Notes: generated from the sequence alone by a model not told the origin. Positions 33,921 through 44,288 are shown, counted from the stretch's first letter. The stretch is DNA of 64,000 nt from Dongia mobilis (GCF_004363235.1 NZ_SNYW01000008.1:551577-615576), one strand, 5' to 3'. Made by a program: numbers and translations.

Positions 33921-34925
33921 CTATGCCAGCGGATCCGGCCGGGCGATCGCGCGCTGGATCATCTCCGGGTCGGCATTGCCGCCCGAGGCCACCACCACGA
34001 CGTTCCGCCCCTTGAGCCGCTCGCGTTCGGCCAGCGCCGCGGCCAGCGCCACGGCGCCGCCCGGTTCCAGCACCAGCTTGGCGTGGCGCAGGGCGAGGTT
34101 CATGGCATCGAGCGCTTGGTCGTCACTGACCGCGAAGCCGCCGGCCAGCAGTTGCTGGTGGATCGGGAAGGTGATGGCCCCCGGCATCGGCGACATCAGC
34201 GCGTCGCAGATCGATGCCCGGCCGCCTTCGTTCCGCACCCTTTCGCCGGCGGCCAGCGAGCGCTTGAGATCGTCGAAGCCTTCCGGCTCGGCGGCAAAGA
34301 TCTCGGCCTGCGGCAGCCGGTCCTTGACGGCGAGCGCGATGCCGGCGATGAGGCCGCCGCCGCTGCAAGGCGCGATGACGGTATCCGGTGTCAGGCCCAT
34401 TGCCGCCGCCTGGTCGCAGATCTCGCGGCCGACGGTGCCCTGTCCGGCGATGACATGGGGATCGTCGAAGGGTGGCACGATGCGGCCGCCCTCGCGCGCG
34501 GCGATGCCGCGGGCAAGCGCCTCGCGGTCCTCGCCGAAGCGGTCATAGAGCACCACCTCGGCGCCGAGACGCCGGGTATTGGCGATCTTCATCGCCGGCG
34601 CGTCCTGCGGCATGACGATGGTCGCCTTGAGATTCAGCATCCGTGCCGCTGCGGCGACACCCTGGGCGTGATTGCCGGAGGAGAACGCCACCACCGCCTT
34701 CAGCTGCGGATCGGCTTCCAGCGCTGCCAGCAGGCAATTGGCGGCACCGCGGAACTTGAACGAGCCGGTGACCTGCAGGATCTCGGCCTTCACCAGCAGG
34801 CGGAAGCCGAGGCGTTCGCTGAGCAGCGGATAGTCGAGGAGCGGCGTCAGCACGGCCCGGCCCTTGAGGCGGCCGGCGGCGGCCGCGACGTCGCTTGCGG
34901 TGGGGGAGGGAGGTATCGCTGTCAT
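33921..34925 (-). CDS. Threonine/serine dehydratase-like PLP enzyme
   Basis: The 334-residue protein is a fold-type II PLP enzyme of the threonine dehydratase / serine racemase group. The PLP lysine lies in GSFKFRGA, SSGNHAQG follows, and the phosphate-binding loop is SGGGL in CSGGGLIAG. There is no C-terminal regulatory ACT domain, so it is not the biosynthetic IlvA; a catabolic dehydratase, serine racemase or hydroxy-aspartate enzyme are all possible. ATG 34925 is preferred over the upstream start at 34964. Confidence 0.82.
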   Translation of the reverse strand: MTAIPPSPTASDVAAAAGRLKGRAVLTPLLDYPLLSERLGFRLLVKAEILQVTGSFKFRGAANCLLAALEADPQLKAVVAFSSGNHAQGVAAAARMLNLKATIVMPQDAPAMKIANTRRLGAEVVLYDRFGEDREALARGIAAREGGRIVPPFDDPHVIAGQGTVGREICDQAAAMGLTPDTVIAPCSGGGLIAGIALAVKDRLPQAEIFAAEPEGFDDLKRSLAAGERVRNEGGRASICDALMSPMPGAITFPIHQQLLAGGFAVSDDQALDAMNLALRHAKLVLEPGGAVALAAALAERERLKGRNVVVVASGGNADPEMIQRAIARPDPLA

Positions 34926-35129
34926 CTTGCTCTCTGATGGGGCGGCTGGACTATGCCTTCGCAAACATCACGGTCATGGTCCGCATCCCTTGGCCGATGC
35001 CCAAACGCGTCGGCGGAGCAGAACGTGCGCGCGTTTGCCGGCAGTCCTATGGAAGAAACGCGTGGACTCTCCGCCGTCGCCAAGGATGACGGAATCGAAC
35101 CGACCCGGCAACCGCCCACTTGTATGGGT

Positions 35130-37142
35130 TCAATTGACCGCGTGCCGGTTGAGGTCGTCGTCGAGGGCGATGCGGATGCCTTCCTTGGCCAGGATGCTGC
35201 GGTAGATCTGCAGGTTCTCCATCACGCGCATGACGTAGTTGCGGGTCTCGTTGAAGGGGATGTTCTCGATCCAGTCGATGGCGTCGATTTCCGCCTGGCG
35301 CGGATCGCCATAGAGGTCGCTCCACTGGCGCACCCGGCTCGGCCCCGCGTTATAGGCGGCGATCGCCATGATGTAGGAGCCGCCGAAGCGCTCGATCAGC
35401 TGGTCGAGATAGAGCCGCCCGAGGCGCATGTTGAGGCCGGCGTCGCTCAGCAGCTTCTTCGGATCGAGCTTCTTGATGCCGACGGATTTGGCCAGCGGCT
35501 TGGCGGTCGAGGGCATCAGCTGCATCAGGCCGAGCGCTCCGGCCGAGCTTTCGGCGCGCTGGTCGAAGGCGCTCTCCTGCTTGATGATGGCCAGCGTCAG
35601 GGCGGCTTCCGGCGCACCGTCCTGCGGCACGCGCAAGGTCGGGAACAGGAATTCGGTAAGCTCGACGCCGCTCTGGCGCGCCTCCTTGGCGACGTGGATG
35701 GCGAGGTCCTCGCGCTTGACGCTGCGGGCGAGGCCGGCCAGCAGCACGTAATCGGACGGCTTGCCGGCGCGGTTGGTCAGGTTGACGATGAAGGGGCGGA
35801 CGCGCTGGTTCTCGCCGATATCGCCCAGCTGCCGCACCGCGCGCACCAGTTCCAACTTGTTGAAGGCGGCCTGCTCTGCAGGACTCGCGCGCAGGCCGCT
35901 ATCCATCTGCAGGTGAATGGGGTCCGGCAGGCGCGAGGCGGCCAATTGCCCGTAGAACACGGTCACATGGCGGGCGGCGTTGCGGTACCAGTCGGCGGCG
36001 GCCGCGGTATCGCCCTTGGCCTCGGCGGTGCGGCCGCTCCAATAGGCGCCGCGCGCCTTGCTGATGACCGATTTGGCGCCGGTATAGAGGCTGAGGAAAT
36101 GCGGCGCCGCCATGTCCGGCTCGTTGAGATAGCGCAAGGCGATCCAGCCGGCGAAGAACTCGCCCTCGACGAAGGCCTCGCCGGTCTCGGTGCCATGGGC
36201 GGCAGCCAGGCGATAGGCGGCACTGATGTCGCCGCGGGTCAGCAACTCCCGCGCGGCACGATAGAGTTCGGCCCACATCAGATCCGGCCGGCGCGATCCG
36301 GTCGGCGGCGGGTCGAGCAGGGCGACCGCGTTCTCGACCTTGCCGTCGAGGCGCAGCCGGCGCGCCATCTCGTAAACGAGGCCCGGATCCTTGCGCAGTT
36401 CCGGCGGCACCGAGCCGCGCGCGGAGGCCGCCGTGATCTTCTTGTCGCGCAACTGCATCCGCGCCTTGGCAAGGCGCGCATGGCCCTCGCCGACCCGGGT
36501 CAGCATGCGCGTCGCCTGTTCCGGGTTGCCGTCCCACAGCAGCCGGTCGAGCCGCGCCAAATGGTCGGCCGGCGACAGCAGGTCCTTGAAGCGGGCGATG
36601 AAATCCGCCTCCTGTTCCTTGCCGAAATCGAGGTTGATCCAGCTGCTGGCGGCGACACGCCTCGCCCGCTCGTCCTGGCCGCTGGCGCGCAAGGCGCCGA
36701 GCAGCTTGATGGCGCCGGGGGCGGTCAGCGGGTCGCGCTCGGCATACCAGGCCAGCACCTTGTCAGTCGGGTAGATGTCGGGCATGGCGCGTTCGGCCTG
36801 GGCGGTCAGGCGCTCGCGCAGCGGCCAGTCCGGATTCTGGTTGAGGAAGGCGGTCATTTCGTCGAAGGAGCGGCCGGGGCCGGGCCGGGTCAAATCCAGC
36901 CACACCACCACCTTGCCAAGCAGCGGGTCCTTGGCCCGCTCGATCTCGCGCCGGGCCTCTTTCCAGCGGTCCTTGGCGATGGCATCGAAGGCGCGCTGGT
37001 AGACATTCCGGTCATGGGCGGATAGGCCGCCATCGGCTGCCACCGGGCCGGTCGCCAGGGCGAGCAGGGCTATGACCGCCAGGAACCGGCCGAACTTCGC
37101 CCTGAGGAACATTGCAACGATGGTCAGACGCGCCGTCATCAT
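35130..37142 (-). CDS. slt: Soluble lytic murein transglycosylase
   Basis: The 670-residue protein is a periplasmic Slt-type enzyme. It has a signal peptide (hydrophobic stretch in FLAVIALLALATGPVAA), a large helical superhelical domain (about residues 40-440) and a C-terminal lysozyme-like domain. The catalytic glutamate is in KQESAFD, with ESSAGALGLMQLMPSTAK and AYNAGPSRVRQW after it. It cleaves peptidoglycan glycan strands with 1,6-anhydro product. It has its own gene direction, divergent from dapA. Confidence 0.93.
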   Translation of the reverse strand: MMTARLTIVAMFLRAKFGRFLAVIALLALATGPVAADGGLSAHDRNVYQRAFDAIAKDRWKEARREIERAKDPLLGKVVVWLDLTRPGPGRSFDEMTAFLNQNPDWPLRERLTAQAERAMPDIYPTDKVLAWYAERDPLTAPGAIKLLGALRASGQDERARRVAASSWINLDFGKEQEADFIARFKDLLSPADHLARLDRLLWDGNPEQATRMLTRVGEGHARLAKARMQLRDKKITAASARGSVPPELRKDPGLVYEMARRLRLDGKVENAVALLDPPPTGSRRPDLMWAELYRAARELLTRGDISAAYRLAAAHGTETGEAFVEGEFFAGWIALRYLNEPDMAAPHFLSLYTGAKSVISKARGAYWSGRTAEAKGDTAAAADWYRNAARHVTVFYGQLAASRLPDPIHLQMDSGLRASPAEQAAFNKLELVRAVRQLGDIGENQRVRPFIVNLTNRAGKPSDYVLLAGLARSVKREDLAIHVAKEARQSGVELTEFLFPTLRVPQDGAPEAALTLAIIKQESAFDQRAESSAGALGLMQLMPSTAKPLAKSVGIKKLDPKKLLSDAGLNMRLGRLYLDQLIERFGGSYIMAIAAYNAGPSRVRQWSDLYGDPRQAEIDAIDWIENIPFNETRNYVMRVMENLQIYRSILAKEGIRIALDDDLNRHAVN

Positions 37143-37407
37143 CCTCGTCTCGGTTGCCGAATCGGAAGGCCGATCGCCGCTATCCTATGTCGACCGGCCC
37201 GGTGCCATCAATCTGGCTTGCCCGGAACATGTGCGCTATCTCACAGTGATCGTGGCATTTTTGTCCTTAACAAAAGGTTGACGTCGTGGCGGGAATGCTT
37301 GCCGTCCACCCCATCCGCCGCTATTTTCCGCGAATTCCCGCCAGTGCCGCCGCCAGATGCCGCGCCGGCGGGGTAGCAGCGGCAATTTCACACTTTGGGA
37401 GCAAGTC

Positions 37408-38286
37408 ATGTTCAAGGGTTCGCTGACCGCTCTGGTCACCCCGTTCCGCAACGACGCGGTGGACGAGGCCGGCTTCCAGAAATTCGTCGACTGGCAGATC
37501 AAGGAAGGCATCGACGGCATCGTGCCGGTGGGCACCACGGGCGAGAGCCCGACCCTCACCCATGAAGAGCACAACCGGGTCATTGAACTCGCGATCGAGG
37601 TCGCCAAGGGCCGCGTGCCCGTCATCGCCGGCACCGGCTCCAACTCGACCGCCGAGGCGATCGACCTCACCCGCCATGCCGAGAAGGTGGGGGCGGATGC
37701 CGCCCTCGTCGTGCTGCCCTATTACAATCGCCCGACGCCGGAAGGCCAGTTCCAGCATTTCAAGGCGATCCACGACGCGACCGGCCTGCCCCTCATCATC
37801 TACAACGTGCCGCCGCGCTCGGCGGTCGACATGTCGATCGAGACCATGAAGCGCTGCGCCGAACTGCCGCGCGTGGTGGGGGTGAAGGACGCGACCGCCG
37901 ACCTCGCCCGTCCCGCGCGCACCAGGCTCGCCATCGGCGCCGATTTCTGCCAGCTCTCGGGCGAGGATGCGACGGCGCTCCCCTTCCTCATCCAGGGCGG
38001 TGTCGGCTGCATCTCGGTCACCTCCAACGTGGCGCCGAAACTGACCCACGAGATGCACGAAGCCTATCGCGCGGGCGATATCAGCAAGGCCATGGCGATC
38101 AATGAGCGGCTGATGCCGGTCAATGACGCCATGTTCTGCGAGACCAGCCCCGGCCCGGTCAAATACGCCCTTTCCCTGATGGGCCATATCCAGCCCGATC
38201 TCCGCCTGCCCATGGCGCCCATTTCCGAGGCGTCGAAGCAGAAGGTGGCGGCGGCATTGCAGAAGGCGGGGCTGATCGGGCAGTAA
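37408..38286 (+). CDS. dapA: 4-hydroxy-tetrahydrodipicolinate synthase
   Basis: DapA condenses pyruvate with aspartate semialdehyde, the first committed step towards lysine and meso-diaminopimelate. The 292-residue protein has GTTGESPTL, the catalytic tyrosine in [17 protein letters not shown] and the Schiff-base lysine in [11 protein letters not shown] 37408 follows TTGGGAGCAAGTC. It is divergent from slt with 265 bases between them. Confidence 0.96.
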   Translation: MFKGSLTALVTPFRNDAVDEAGFQKFVDWQIKEGIDGIVPVGTTGESPTLTHEEHNRVIELAIEVAKGRVPVIAGTGSNSTAEAIDLTRHAEKVGADAALVVLPYYNRPTPEGQFQHFKAIHDATGLPLIIYNVPPRSAVDMSIETMKRCAELPRVVGVKDATADLARPARTRLAIGADFCQLSGEDATALPFLIQGGVGCISVTSNVAPKLTHEMHEAYRAGDISKAMAINERLMPVNDAMFCETSPGPVKYALSLMGHIQPDLRLPMAPISEASKQKVAAALQKAGLIGQ

Positions 38287-38309
38287 GCCGCGATCGACCG
38301 GAATGCACC

Positions 38310-38786
38310 ATGGCGCGTGATCCCTCGACCAACCGCTATGCGGCCCAGAACCGCAAGGCGCGCCACGACTACACCATCACCGATACGATCGAGGCGGGGC
38401 TGCAGCTGATGGGCTCCGAGGTAAAGTCGCTGCGCCTCGGCCGCTGCTCCATCAACGAGGCCTTCGCCAGCGACCGCAACGGCGAGTTCTGGCTGCTGAA
38501 TGCGCATTTTCCGGAGTACGAGGCGGCCAACCGCTTCAACCACGACCCCAACCGGCCCAGGAAGCTGCTCTTGAAGAAGCGCGAGATGAACCGCCTCATC
38601 GGCGCCATCCAGCGCGAGGGCATCACGGTGGTGCCGCTCTCGATCTATTTCAACGAGCGCGGCCGCGCCAAATGTCAGCTCGGGATCGCCAAGGGCCGCC
38701 GCCAGGTCGACAAGCGCGCCGCCATCAAGGAACGCGACTGGAAACGCGACCAGGCCCGAATCGTGCGCAACCGCGGCGGGGATTGA
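38310..38786 (+). CDS. smpB: SsrA-binding protein
   Basis: SmpB brings tmRNA to stalled ribosomes for trans-translation. The 158-residue protein has [23 protein letters not shown], the conserved [10 protein letters not shown] and [13 protein letters not shown], and the basic C-terminal tail. It follows dapA by 23 bases. A palindromic repeat lies in the gap after it; no ssrA gene was found in the window. Confidence 0.97.
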   Translation: MARDPSTNRYAAQNRKARHDYTITDTIEAGLQLMGSEVKSLRLGRCSINEAFASDRNGEFWLLNAHFPEYEAANRFNHDPNRPRKLLLKKREMNRLIGAIQREGITVVPLSIYFNERGRAKCQLGIAKGRRQVDKRAAIKERDWKRDQARIVRNRGGD

Positions 38787-38807
38787 GGCGGTCGCCGCAA
38801 TTTCATT

Positions 38808-38898
38808 TGTCATGGCCCGCATAGGCGGGCCATCCACGAGTTTGTTTGCAGGTGAAGGATGCAATTCGTGGATCCCCCGGCCAAGCCAGGGAATGACA
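38808..38898. repeat. Extragenic palindromic element, copy 1
   Basis: Two arms of about 32 bases (38808-38839 and 38866-38898) form an inverted repeat. The outer parts (TGTCAT...ATGACA) and the inner ATCCACGA...TCGTGGAT match copy 2 at 43608-43699 closely. It lies between the stop of smpB and the convergent uracil-DNA glycosylase gene. Confidence 0.8.
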
Positions 38899-38910
38899 GT
38901 TGATGTCGGC

Positions 38911-39549
38911 CTAAAGCCCCGCCGCCCTCTTCGCGTCCGCCATCGCCGCCTTGAACATCGCCGGCGTGAGGACGCCGGTATTCGTGTTGTAGCGCGAGCA
39001 GTGATAGCTATCGATGAGCACGCGACCGTCGGCTAAGGCGTGACGCCGCTGGTGGCCGAATTTGTGGGCGCTGCGCTTCTCGCCCAAAGCCATCAGCGCC
39101 GCATCATGGGCGATGGCGCCCAAGGCCAGATAGACGCGCGCCGGCGAGGCGGCGATCTCGGCCTTGAGGAAGCGGTTGCAGGTCTTGATCTCGGCCGGGG
39201 TGGGCTTGTTCTGCGGCGGGACGCAGCGGACACCGTTGACGATGCGGCAGCCCTTCAGCGTCAGGCCGTCATCCGGCCGCTCGTCATAGACGCCCTCGGC
39301 GAGGCCCAGCTCCAGCAGGGTGGCGAACAGCAGGTCGCCCGCCCAATCGCCGGTGAAGGGGCGCCCGGTGCGGTTGGCACCGTGCAGGCCGGGGGCAAGG
39401 CCGATGATCAGGAACGTCGGATGCGGATCGCCGAAGGCCGGCACCGGGCCGTTGAAGTAGTCGGGGAGCTTGCGCCGGTTCTCGTGCCGGAACGCGGCGA
39501 GGCGTGGGCAGAGGCCGCAATCCCGGTCAGGTGCCGCAATGGCCGCCAT
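38911..39549 (-). CDS. Uracil-DNA glycosylase, type 5 (UdgB) family
   Basis: The 212-residue protein belongs to the iron-sulfur uracil-DNA glycosylases. The active-site motif GLAPGLHGANRTGRPFTGD, the CGLCPRL cysteines, C-terminal SYHCSRYNTNTG and another cysteine in CNRF fit the type 5 (UdgB) subgroup, which lacks the acidic residue of type 4 and also removes some other deaminated bases. The start is the first methionine of the frame. Confidence 0.88.
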   Translation of the reverse strand: MAAIAAPDRDCGLCPRLAAFRHENRRKLPDYFNGPVPAFGDPHPTFLIIGLAPGLHGANRTGRPFTGDWAGDLLFATLLELGLAEGVYDERPDDGLTLKGCRIVNGVRCVPPQNKPTPAEIKTCNRFLKAEIAASPARVYLALGAIAHDAALMALGEKRSAHKFGHQRRHALADGRVLIDSYHCSRYNTNTGVLTPAMFKAAMADAKRAAGL

Positions 39550-39565
39550 CGCTCAACGCCAGCCC

Positions 39566-40168
39566 TCAGTGCTGGCCGTCATCGTCCGGCATCGGTTCGC
39601 GCCCGGCATCGGCGCGCGGCTCGCGCTTCGGCGCATTGGCGCGGGCGACCATCGGCGCCAGTTCCTCCAGCTCGACGAACATGTCGGCCTGGCGGCGCAA
39701 TTCGTCGGCCACCATCGGCGGGGTCGAGCGCACGGTCGAGACCACCGAGACGCGGACACCGCGGCGCTGCACCGCCTCCACCAGGCGGCGGAAATCGCCG
39801 TCGCCGGAGAACAGCACGACATGGTCGAGATGGGCCGACATTTCGAGGACATCGATGGCGAGCTCGATATCCATGTTGCCCTTGATCTTGCGCCGCCCCA
39901 TGGCGTCGGTGAATTCCTTGGTCGGCTTGGTCACCATGGTGAAGCCGTTATAGTCCAGCCAGTCGACCAGCGGGCGCAGCGGCGAATAGTCCTGGTCCTC
40001 GATCAGCGCCGTGTAATAGAAGGCGCGGATAAGGTGGCACTGCTCCTGGAAATGCTTAAGCAGGCGCTTGTAGTCGATGTCGAAGCCGAGCGCGCGGGCG
40101 GCGGCGTGCAGATTGGCGCCGTCGATGAAAAGGCCGACGCGTTCCTGGGCGTAAAAGCGGAGTGCCAT
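39566..40168 (-). CDS. NYN domain protein (LabA/DUF88 family)
   Basis: The 200-residue protein is a NYN-domain (PIN-like) protein. It has GLFIDGANLHAAAR, KGNMDIELAIDVLEMS and VVLFSGDGDFRRLVEA, which supply the acidic metal-binding residues. Family members are predicted RNases, and the substrate is not known here. ATG 40168 has a GAGGTATAGC stretch upstream; the longer frame to 40267 is not supported. It lies just after the UDG gene on the same strand. Confidence 0.87.
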   Translation of the reverse strand: MALRFYAQERVGLFIDGANLHAAARALGFDIDYKRLLKHFQEQCHLIRAFYYTALIEDQDYSPLRPLVDWLDYNGFTMVTKPTKEFTDAMGRRKIKGNMDIELAIDVLEMSAHLDHVVLFSGDGDFRRLVEAVQRRGVRVSVVSTVRSTPPMVADELRRQADMFVELEELAPMVARANAPKREPRADAGREPMPDDDGQH

Positions 40169-40269
40169 GCTATACCTCGCTTGAATATGACTGAAACATG
40201 GGGTGACGAATATGGCGATGCCGGACCTTAATGCCGTTGCGGATGCCACTGCAATAGCTTCGAGCAATC

Positions 40270-40800
40270 ATGAAGGCTGATCCCGTGGCAGCGATCTATC
40301 TCGGCCTCGGCGCCAATCTGCCAAGCCGCTTCGGCACCCCGGTCGAGACCCTGGAACGCGCCGTGGCGGCGATCGCCGCCGCCGGCATCGCCATCACCGG
40401 GCGCTCGCCCTGGTACGAATCCGCCCCGGTTCCGCGGGCCGATGACCAGCCCTGGTATGTCAACGGGGTGGTCCGGGTGGCAACGGAACTGGCCCCGGCC
40501 GAGCTCCTCGCCGTGCTGCAGGGGATCGAGCGGGAATTCGGCCGCGTGCGCTCGGTCGCCAATGCGCCGCGCACCCTGGATCTCGACATCATCGCCTATG
40601 GCGACCGCGTGGCGAATACGGGGGCGCCGCTGCTGCCGCATCCCCGCATGCAGGAACGCGCCTTCGTGCTGCTGCCGCTGCGCGACCTCGCCCCGGGCTG
40701 GCGACACCCGGTTTCAGGCCGGCCCATTGCCGAGCTGATTGCCGCCCTCGGCCGCCTCGACGACCCGCAGGGGCAGGAAATCCGGCCGCTTCGGCCCTGA
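40270..40800 (+). CDS. folK: 2-amino-4-hydroxy-6-hydroxymethyldihydropteridine pyrophosphokinase
   Basis: FolK transfers pyrophosphate from ATP to the pterin precursor of folate. The 176-residue protein has YLGLGANLP, SPWYESAPVPRADDQPWYVNG, the signature TLDLDIIAYGD and LPHPRMQERAFVLLPL (quoted in part). It begins about 100 bases after the divergent NYN gene and is followed by rpoZ. Confidence 0.95.
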   Translation: MKADPVAAIYLGLGANLPSRFGTPVETLERAVAAIAAAGIAITGRSPWYESAPVPRADDQPWYVNGVVRVATELAPAELLAVLQGIEREFGRVRSVANAPRTLDLDIIAYGDRVANTGAPLLPHPRMQERAFVLLPLRDLAPGWRHPVSGRPIAELIAALGRLDDPQGQEIRPLRP

Positions 40801-40963
40801 TAAGGCGATGTTTTCGGGATATGCGCCTGGGTTATGCATGTGGGACATGGCGCCCGCCCCATCCCGACAAGACCGGTCGACTTGAAGCCCCGGCGCCCTA
40901 TATAGTAAGTTCAGCAATTAAGCCGGTTCAGGCAATTACCCGAATTTCTGGAGCATATCGAAA

Positions 40964-41347
40964 ATGGCGCGCGTAACGGTTGAAGATTGTGTCCTCAAGG
41001 TTCCCAATCGGTTTGAGCTGGTCCTGCTCGCCGCCCAGCGGGCACGGGAAGTGTCGGCCGGGGCCCAGCTGACCATCGATCGCGACAATGACAAGAACCC
41101 GGTGGTGGCGCTGCGCGAGATCGCGGACGAGACCGTGTCCCTGCCGGGTCTCCAGGAAAGCGTCGTCACCGGCCTGCAGCGCCATGTCGAGAATGACGAG
41201 CCGGAGGAAGAGGGTACCGGTTTCGGCACCGGCGCCGGCGACCTCCTGGCCGAGATGCAGCAGGCGCAGATCTCGGACGAGGAAGCCGACGAGGCCGAGA
41301 TGGCCATCGACGGCGAGTTCGAGGACGCGGCCGACGCGGATAACTGA
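40964..41347 (+). CDS. rpoZ: RNA polymerase omega subunit
   Basis: The omega subunit stabilises the beta-prime subunit of RNA polymerase. The protein has [28 protein letters not shown] at its start (quoted in part), with [10 protein letters not shown] later. At 127 residues it is longer than the enterobacterial form because of an acidic C-terminal tail ([16 protein letters not shown]), common in alphaproteobacteria. rsh follows 101 bases later, the usual rpoZ-spoT arrangement. Confidence 0.96.
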   Translation: MARVTVEDCVLKVPNRFELVLLAAQRAREVSAGAQLTIDRDNDKNPVVALREIADETVSLPGLQESVVTGLQRHVENDEPEEEGTGFGTGAGDLLAEMQQAQISDEEADEAEMAIDGEFEDAADADN

Positions 41348-41448
41348 TCGACCCAGGCTCGCGGTCGCTGGCTGGCGGCCGTCGCTTTTGGCTAGACAGA
41401 AAGGATTGGCTTTCACCCGGTCGCACAGAAAGGCGCATTGAGGACCGC

Positions 41449-43584
41449 ATGATCCGGCAATTCGAACTGGTCGAGCGGGTGAAGTCTTACGATCCAGGCG
41501 CGGATGAGGACCTCCTCAACCGTGCCTATGTTTTTTCGATGAAGGCGCATGGCAGCCAGGCGCGCGCCTCGGGCGACCCCTATTTCTCGCATCCCCTCGG
41601 CGTCGCCGAGATCCTGACCCGCCTCAAGCTCGATTCCGCCTCGATTGCCACCGGCCTGCTGCACGACACCGTCGAGGATACCGACGCGACGCTGGAGCAG
41701 CTGCAGGACATGTTCGGCGGCGAGATCGCGCAGCTGGTCGACGGCGTCACCAAGCTCTCGCGCCTGGAACTGCAATCCGACCATACCAAGCATGCGGAGA
41801 ATTTCCGCAAGCTGGTGCTGGCGATGTCGAACGACATCCGCGTGCTGCTGGTGAAGCTGGCCGACCGCCTGCACAACATGCAGACGCTGCATTTCATCAA
41901 GAACCCGGACAAGCGCCGCCGCATCGCCGCCGAGACCATGGAGATCTATGCGCCGCTGGCCGAGCGCATGGGCATGCACCAGCTCAAGGACGATCTCGAG
42001 AACCTCGCCTTCGCCGAGCTGAACACCGACGCCTACAACTCGATCATCCAGCGCCTCTCTTTCCTGCGCGAGCAGGGCACCGACCTCAACGACAAGATCA
42101 TCGCCGAACTGGAGCGGACGATGAAGGAGGCCGACATCGTGGCCGAGGTGTCGGGCCGGGAAAAGACGCCCTACTCGATCTGGCGCAAGATGCAGAAGAA
42201 GCGCATGGAATTCGAGCAGCTGGCCGACATCATGGCGTTCCGCATCATCGTCGCCGATATCGGCCAGTGCTACCAGGCGCTGGGCGCCATCCACGGCAAG
42301 TATTCGATGATCCCCGGCCGCTTCAAGGACTACATCTCGACGCCGAAGCCGAACAACTACCAGTCGCTGCATACCGGCATCATCGGCCCGCAGCGCATGC
42401 GCATCGAGGTGCAGATCCGCACCCGCCAGATGCACGAGATCGCCGAAATGGGCGTCGCCGCACACTGGGCCTACAAGCAGGGCAACGGCAAGATCGAGGG
42501 CCGGCAATACCGCTGGCTCCGCGAATTGCTGGATATCCTCGAACATGCCGCCGGGCCGGAGGAATTCCTCGAGCACACCAAGCTGGAGATGTTCCAGGAC
42601 CAGGTGTTCTGCTTCACGCCGAAGGGCGACCTCATCGCCCTGCCCAGGGGTGCGACACCGGTCGACTTCGCCTATGCCGTCCATTCCGAGATCGGCGATA
42701 CCTGCGTCGGCGCCAAGATCAACGGCCGCATCATGCCGCTGCGCACCGCGCTGCAGAACGGCGACCAGGTGGCGATCGTCACTTCGAAGGCGCAGACGCC
42801 GTCACCCGCCTGGGAACGATTCGTCGTCACCGGCAAGGCCCGCGCCTGCATCCGCCGCTTCATCCGCACGCAGCAGCGCGCGCAATACCTCGAACTCGGC
42901 CGTGCCATGCTGCAGAAGGAATTCGCCCATGCCGGGTACGAATTCACGGAAAAGGCGATCGACGGCGTCCTCAAGAAGTTCAAGGCGGACGAGGTCGAGG
43001 ACCTGGTGACCCAGGTGGGCGAGGGCCTCGTCGGTTCGCGCGAGGTCTTCAACGCGGTCTTCCCCGGCCACAAGGCGACGCCGCCCGCTGATAAGGCACC
43101 CACCAAGCGCGGCGCCAAAAAGGTGAAGGGCGGGCAGGCCATTCCGATCCGCGGTCTCATCCCCGGCATGGCGATGCATTTTGCCGGCTGCTGCCATCCG
43201 CTGCCCGGCGACCGCATCGTCGGCATCGTCACGACGGGCAAGGGTGTCACCATCCACACGATCGATTGCGAGACGCTGGAAAGCTTCGCCGACACGCCGG
43301 AGCGCTGGCTCGACGTCGCCTGGGACCAGGAGGCGAACGGCGCCCATCACACCGGGCGGCTCGACGTGGTCATCACCAACCAGCCAGGCAGCCTCGGCTC
43401 GCTCACCACCGTCATCGGCAAGAACAGCGGCAACATCTCGAACCTGAAGATCGTCAACCGCTCGATCGATTTCTTCGAGATCATCGTCGATGTCGAGGTG
43501 ACGGATATCAAGCACCTCTCCAACATCATCGCCGCCCTGCGCGCCACACCCTCGGTCAACTCGGTCGACAGGTCGAGAGGGTGA
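41449..43584 (+). CDS. rsh: Bifunctional (p)ppGpp synthetase/hydrolase
   Basis: The 711-residue protein makes and degrades (p)ppGpp in the stringent response. The hydrolase HD domain has LLHDTVEDTDAT (residues about 65-76). The synthetase domain reads GRFKDYISTPKPNNYQSLHT, with the RXKD motif of bifunctional enzymes rather than the EXDD of RelA. A TGS domain (FCFTPKGDLIALPRGATPVDF) and a C-terminal ACT domain follow. The single alphaproteobacterial Rsh is the usual case. Confidence 0.96.
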   Translation: MIRQFELVERVKSYDPGADEDLLNRAYVFSMKAHGSQARASGDPYFSHPLGVAEILTRLKLDSASIATGLLHDTVEDTDATLEQLQDMFGGEIAQLVDGVTKLSRLELQSDHTKHAENFRKLVLAMSNDIRVLLVKLADRLHNMQTLHFIKNPDKRRRIAAETMEIYAPLAERMGMHQLKDDLENLAFAELNTDAYNSIIQRLSFLREQGTDLNDKIIAELERTMKEADIVAEVSGREKTPYSIWRKMQKKRMEFEQLADIMAFRIIVADIGQCYQALGAIHGKYSMIPGRFKDYISTPKPNNYQSLHTGIIGPQRMRIEVQIRTRQMHEIAEMGVAAHWAYKQGNGKIEGRQYRWLRELLDILEHAAGPEEFLEHTKLEMFQDQVFCFTPKGDLIALPRGATPVDFAYAVHSEIGDTCVGAKINGRIMPLRTALQNGDQVAIVTSKAQTPSPAWERFVVTGKARACIRRFIRTQQRAQYLELGRAMLQKEFAHAGYEFTEKAIDGVLKKFKADEVEDLVTQVGEGLVGSREVFNAVFPGHKATPPADKAPTKRGAKKVKGGQAIPIRGLIPGMAMHFAGCCHPLPGDRIVGIVTTGKGVTIHTIDCETLESFADTPERWLDVAWDQEANGAHHTGRLDVVITNQPGSLGSLTTVIGKNSGNISNLKIVNRSIDFFEIIVDVEVTDIKHLSNIIAALRATPSVNSVDRSRG

Positions 43585-43607
43585 GGCATGCTGATGGTGT
43601 CTTGACT

Positions 43608-43699
43608 TGTCATGCCCCGGCTTGGCCGGGGCATCCACGACTTGCTTTCGTGGCGCGGCAACAAACTCGTGGATCCCCCGGCCAAGCCGGGGCATGACA
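43608..43699. repeat. Extragenic palindromic element, copy 2
   Basis: Arms 43608-43640 and 43667-43699 form an almost perfect inverted repeat (TGTCATGCCCCGGCTTGG at the left, CCAAGCCGGGGCATGACA at the right), with ATCCACGA and TCGTGGAT as the inner ends. The centre holds a 26-base spacer. It is closely related to copy 1 near 38.8 kb and lies between rsh and acpS. Confidence 0.88.
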
Positions 43700-43722
43700 C
43701 AGCAAAGAAACCGGACCACCCC

Positions 43723-44133
43723 ATGATCCTCGGCATCGGCAACGACCTCATCGACATCCGCCGCATCGAGAAATCCATCGAGCGATTCGGCGACCGCTTC
43801 ATCCAGCGCGTCTTCACCGAGGTGGAGCAGCGGAAATCCGACCGCCGCGCCCAGAGGGCAGCATCCTACGCCAAGCGTTTCGCCGCCAAGGAGGCCTGTT
43901 CCAAGGCCCTCGGCACCGGTTTTCGCGACCAGGTCTTCATGAAGGATATGGGGGTGGTCAACCTGCCCTCCGGCAAGCCGACCCTGCAGCTCACCAACGG
44001 GGCGCTCCGCCGGCTCGAGGCGATCACGCCCCCCGGCATGGTGGCGCAGATCGACCTCACCATTACCGACGACTTCCCGCTCGCCCAGGCGATCGTCATC
44101 ATTTCCGCCCTGCCGCAGCCGCCTGGCGACTAA
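43723..44133 (+). CDS. acpS: Holo-ACP synthase
   Basis: AcpS transfers phosphopantetheine from CoA to the serine of ACP. The 136-residue protein has [17 protein letters not shown], then [19 protein letters not shown], the metal-binding and catalytic motif. ATG 43723 follows an extragenic palindrome. lepB follows after 155 bases. Confidence 0.96.
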   Translation: MILGIGNDLIDIRRIEKSIERFGDRFIQRVFTEVEQRKSDRRAQRAASYAKRFAAKEACSKALGTGFRDQVFMKDMGVVNLPSGKPTLQLTNGALRRLEAITPPGMVAQIDLTITDDFPLAQAIVIISALPQPPGD

Positions 44134-44288
44134 CCAATTGAAAAAGCGGCCGATCCCGGGTCCCGCGACATTCCGGAGCGGGTCAGCGGCCTTGACTTTA
44201 ACTATGCCGGCTGGCTTGATCCGCCCCCACAGCCGGGCGCAGTCGCGCCCCACCCCGATTCCAGACCGATAAGGCGCAAATCCCCCAC

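Noticed and set aside
35085..35130. A tRNA-like T-loop (GGTTCGATTCC on the minus strand)
   Set aside because: The T-stem has a mismatch, no matching acceptor or D arm can be formed, and the region runs into the end of the slt gene. It is at most a chance match or a remnant.
38808..38898. CRISPR-like array
   Set aside because: There are only two inverted arms and no direct repeats with regular spacers; the same kind of element occurs at two other sites as a palindrome.
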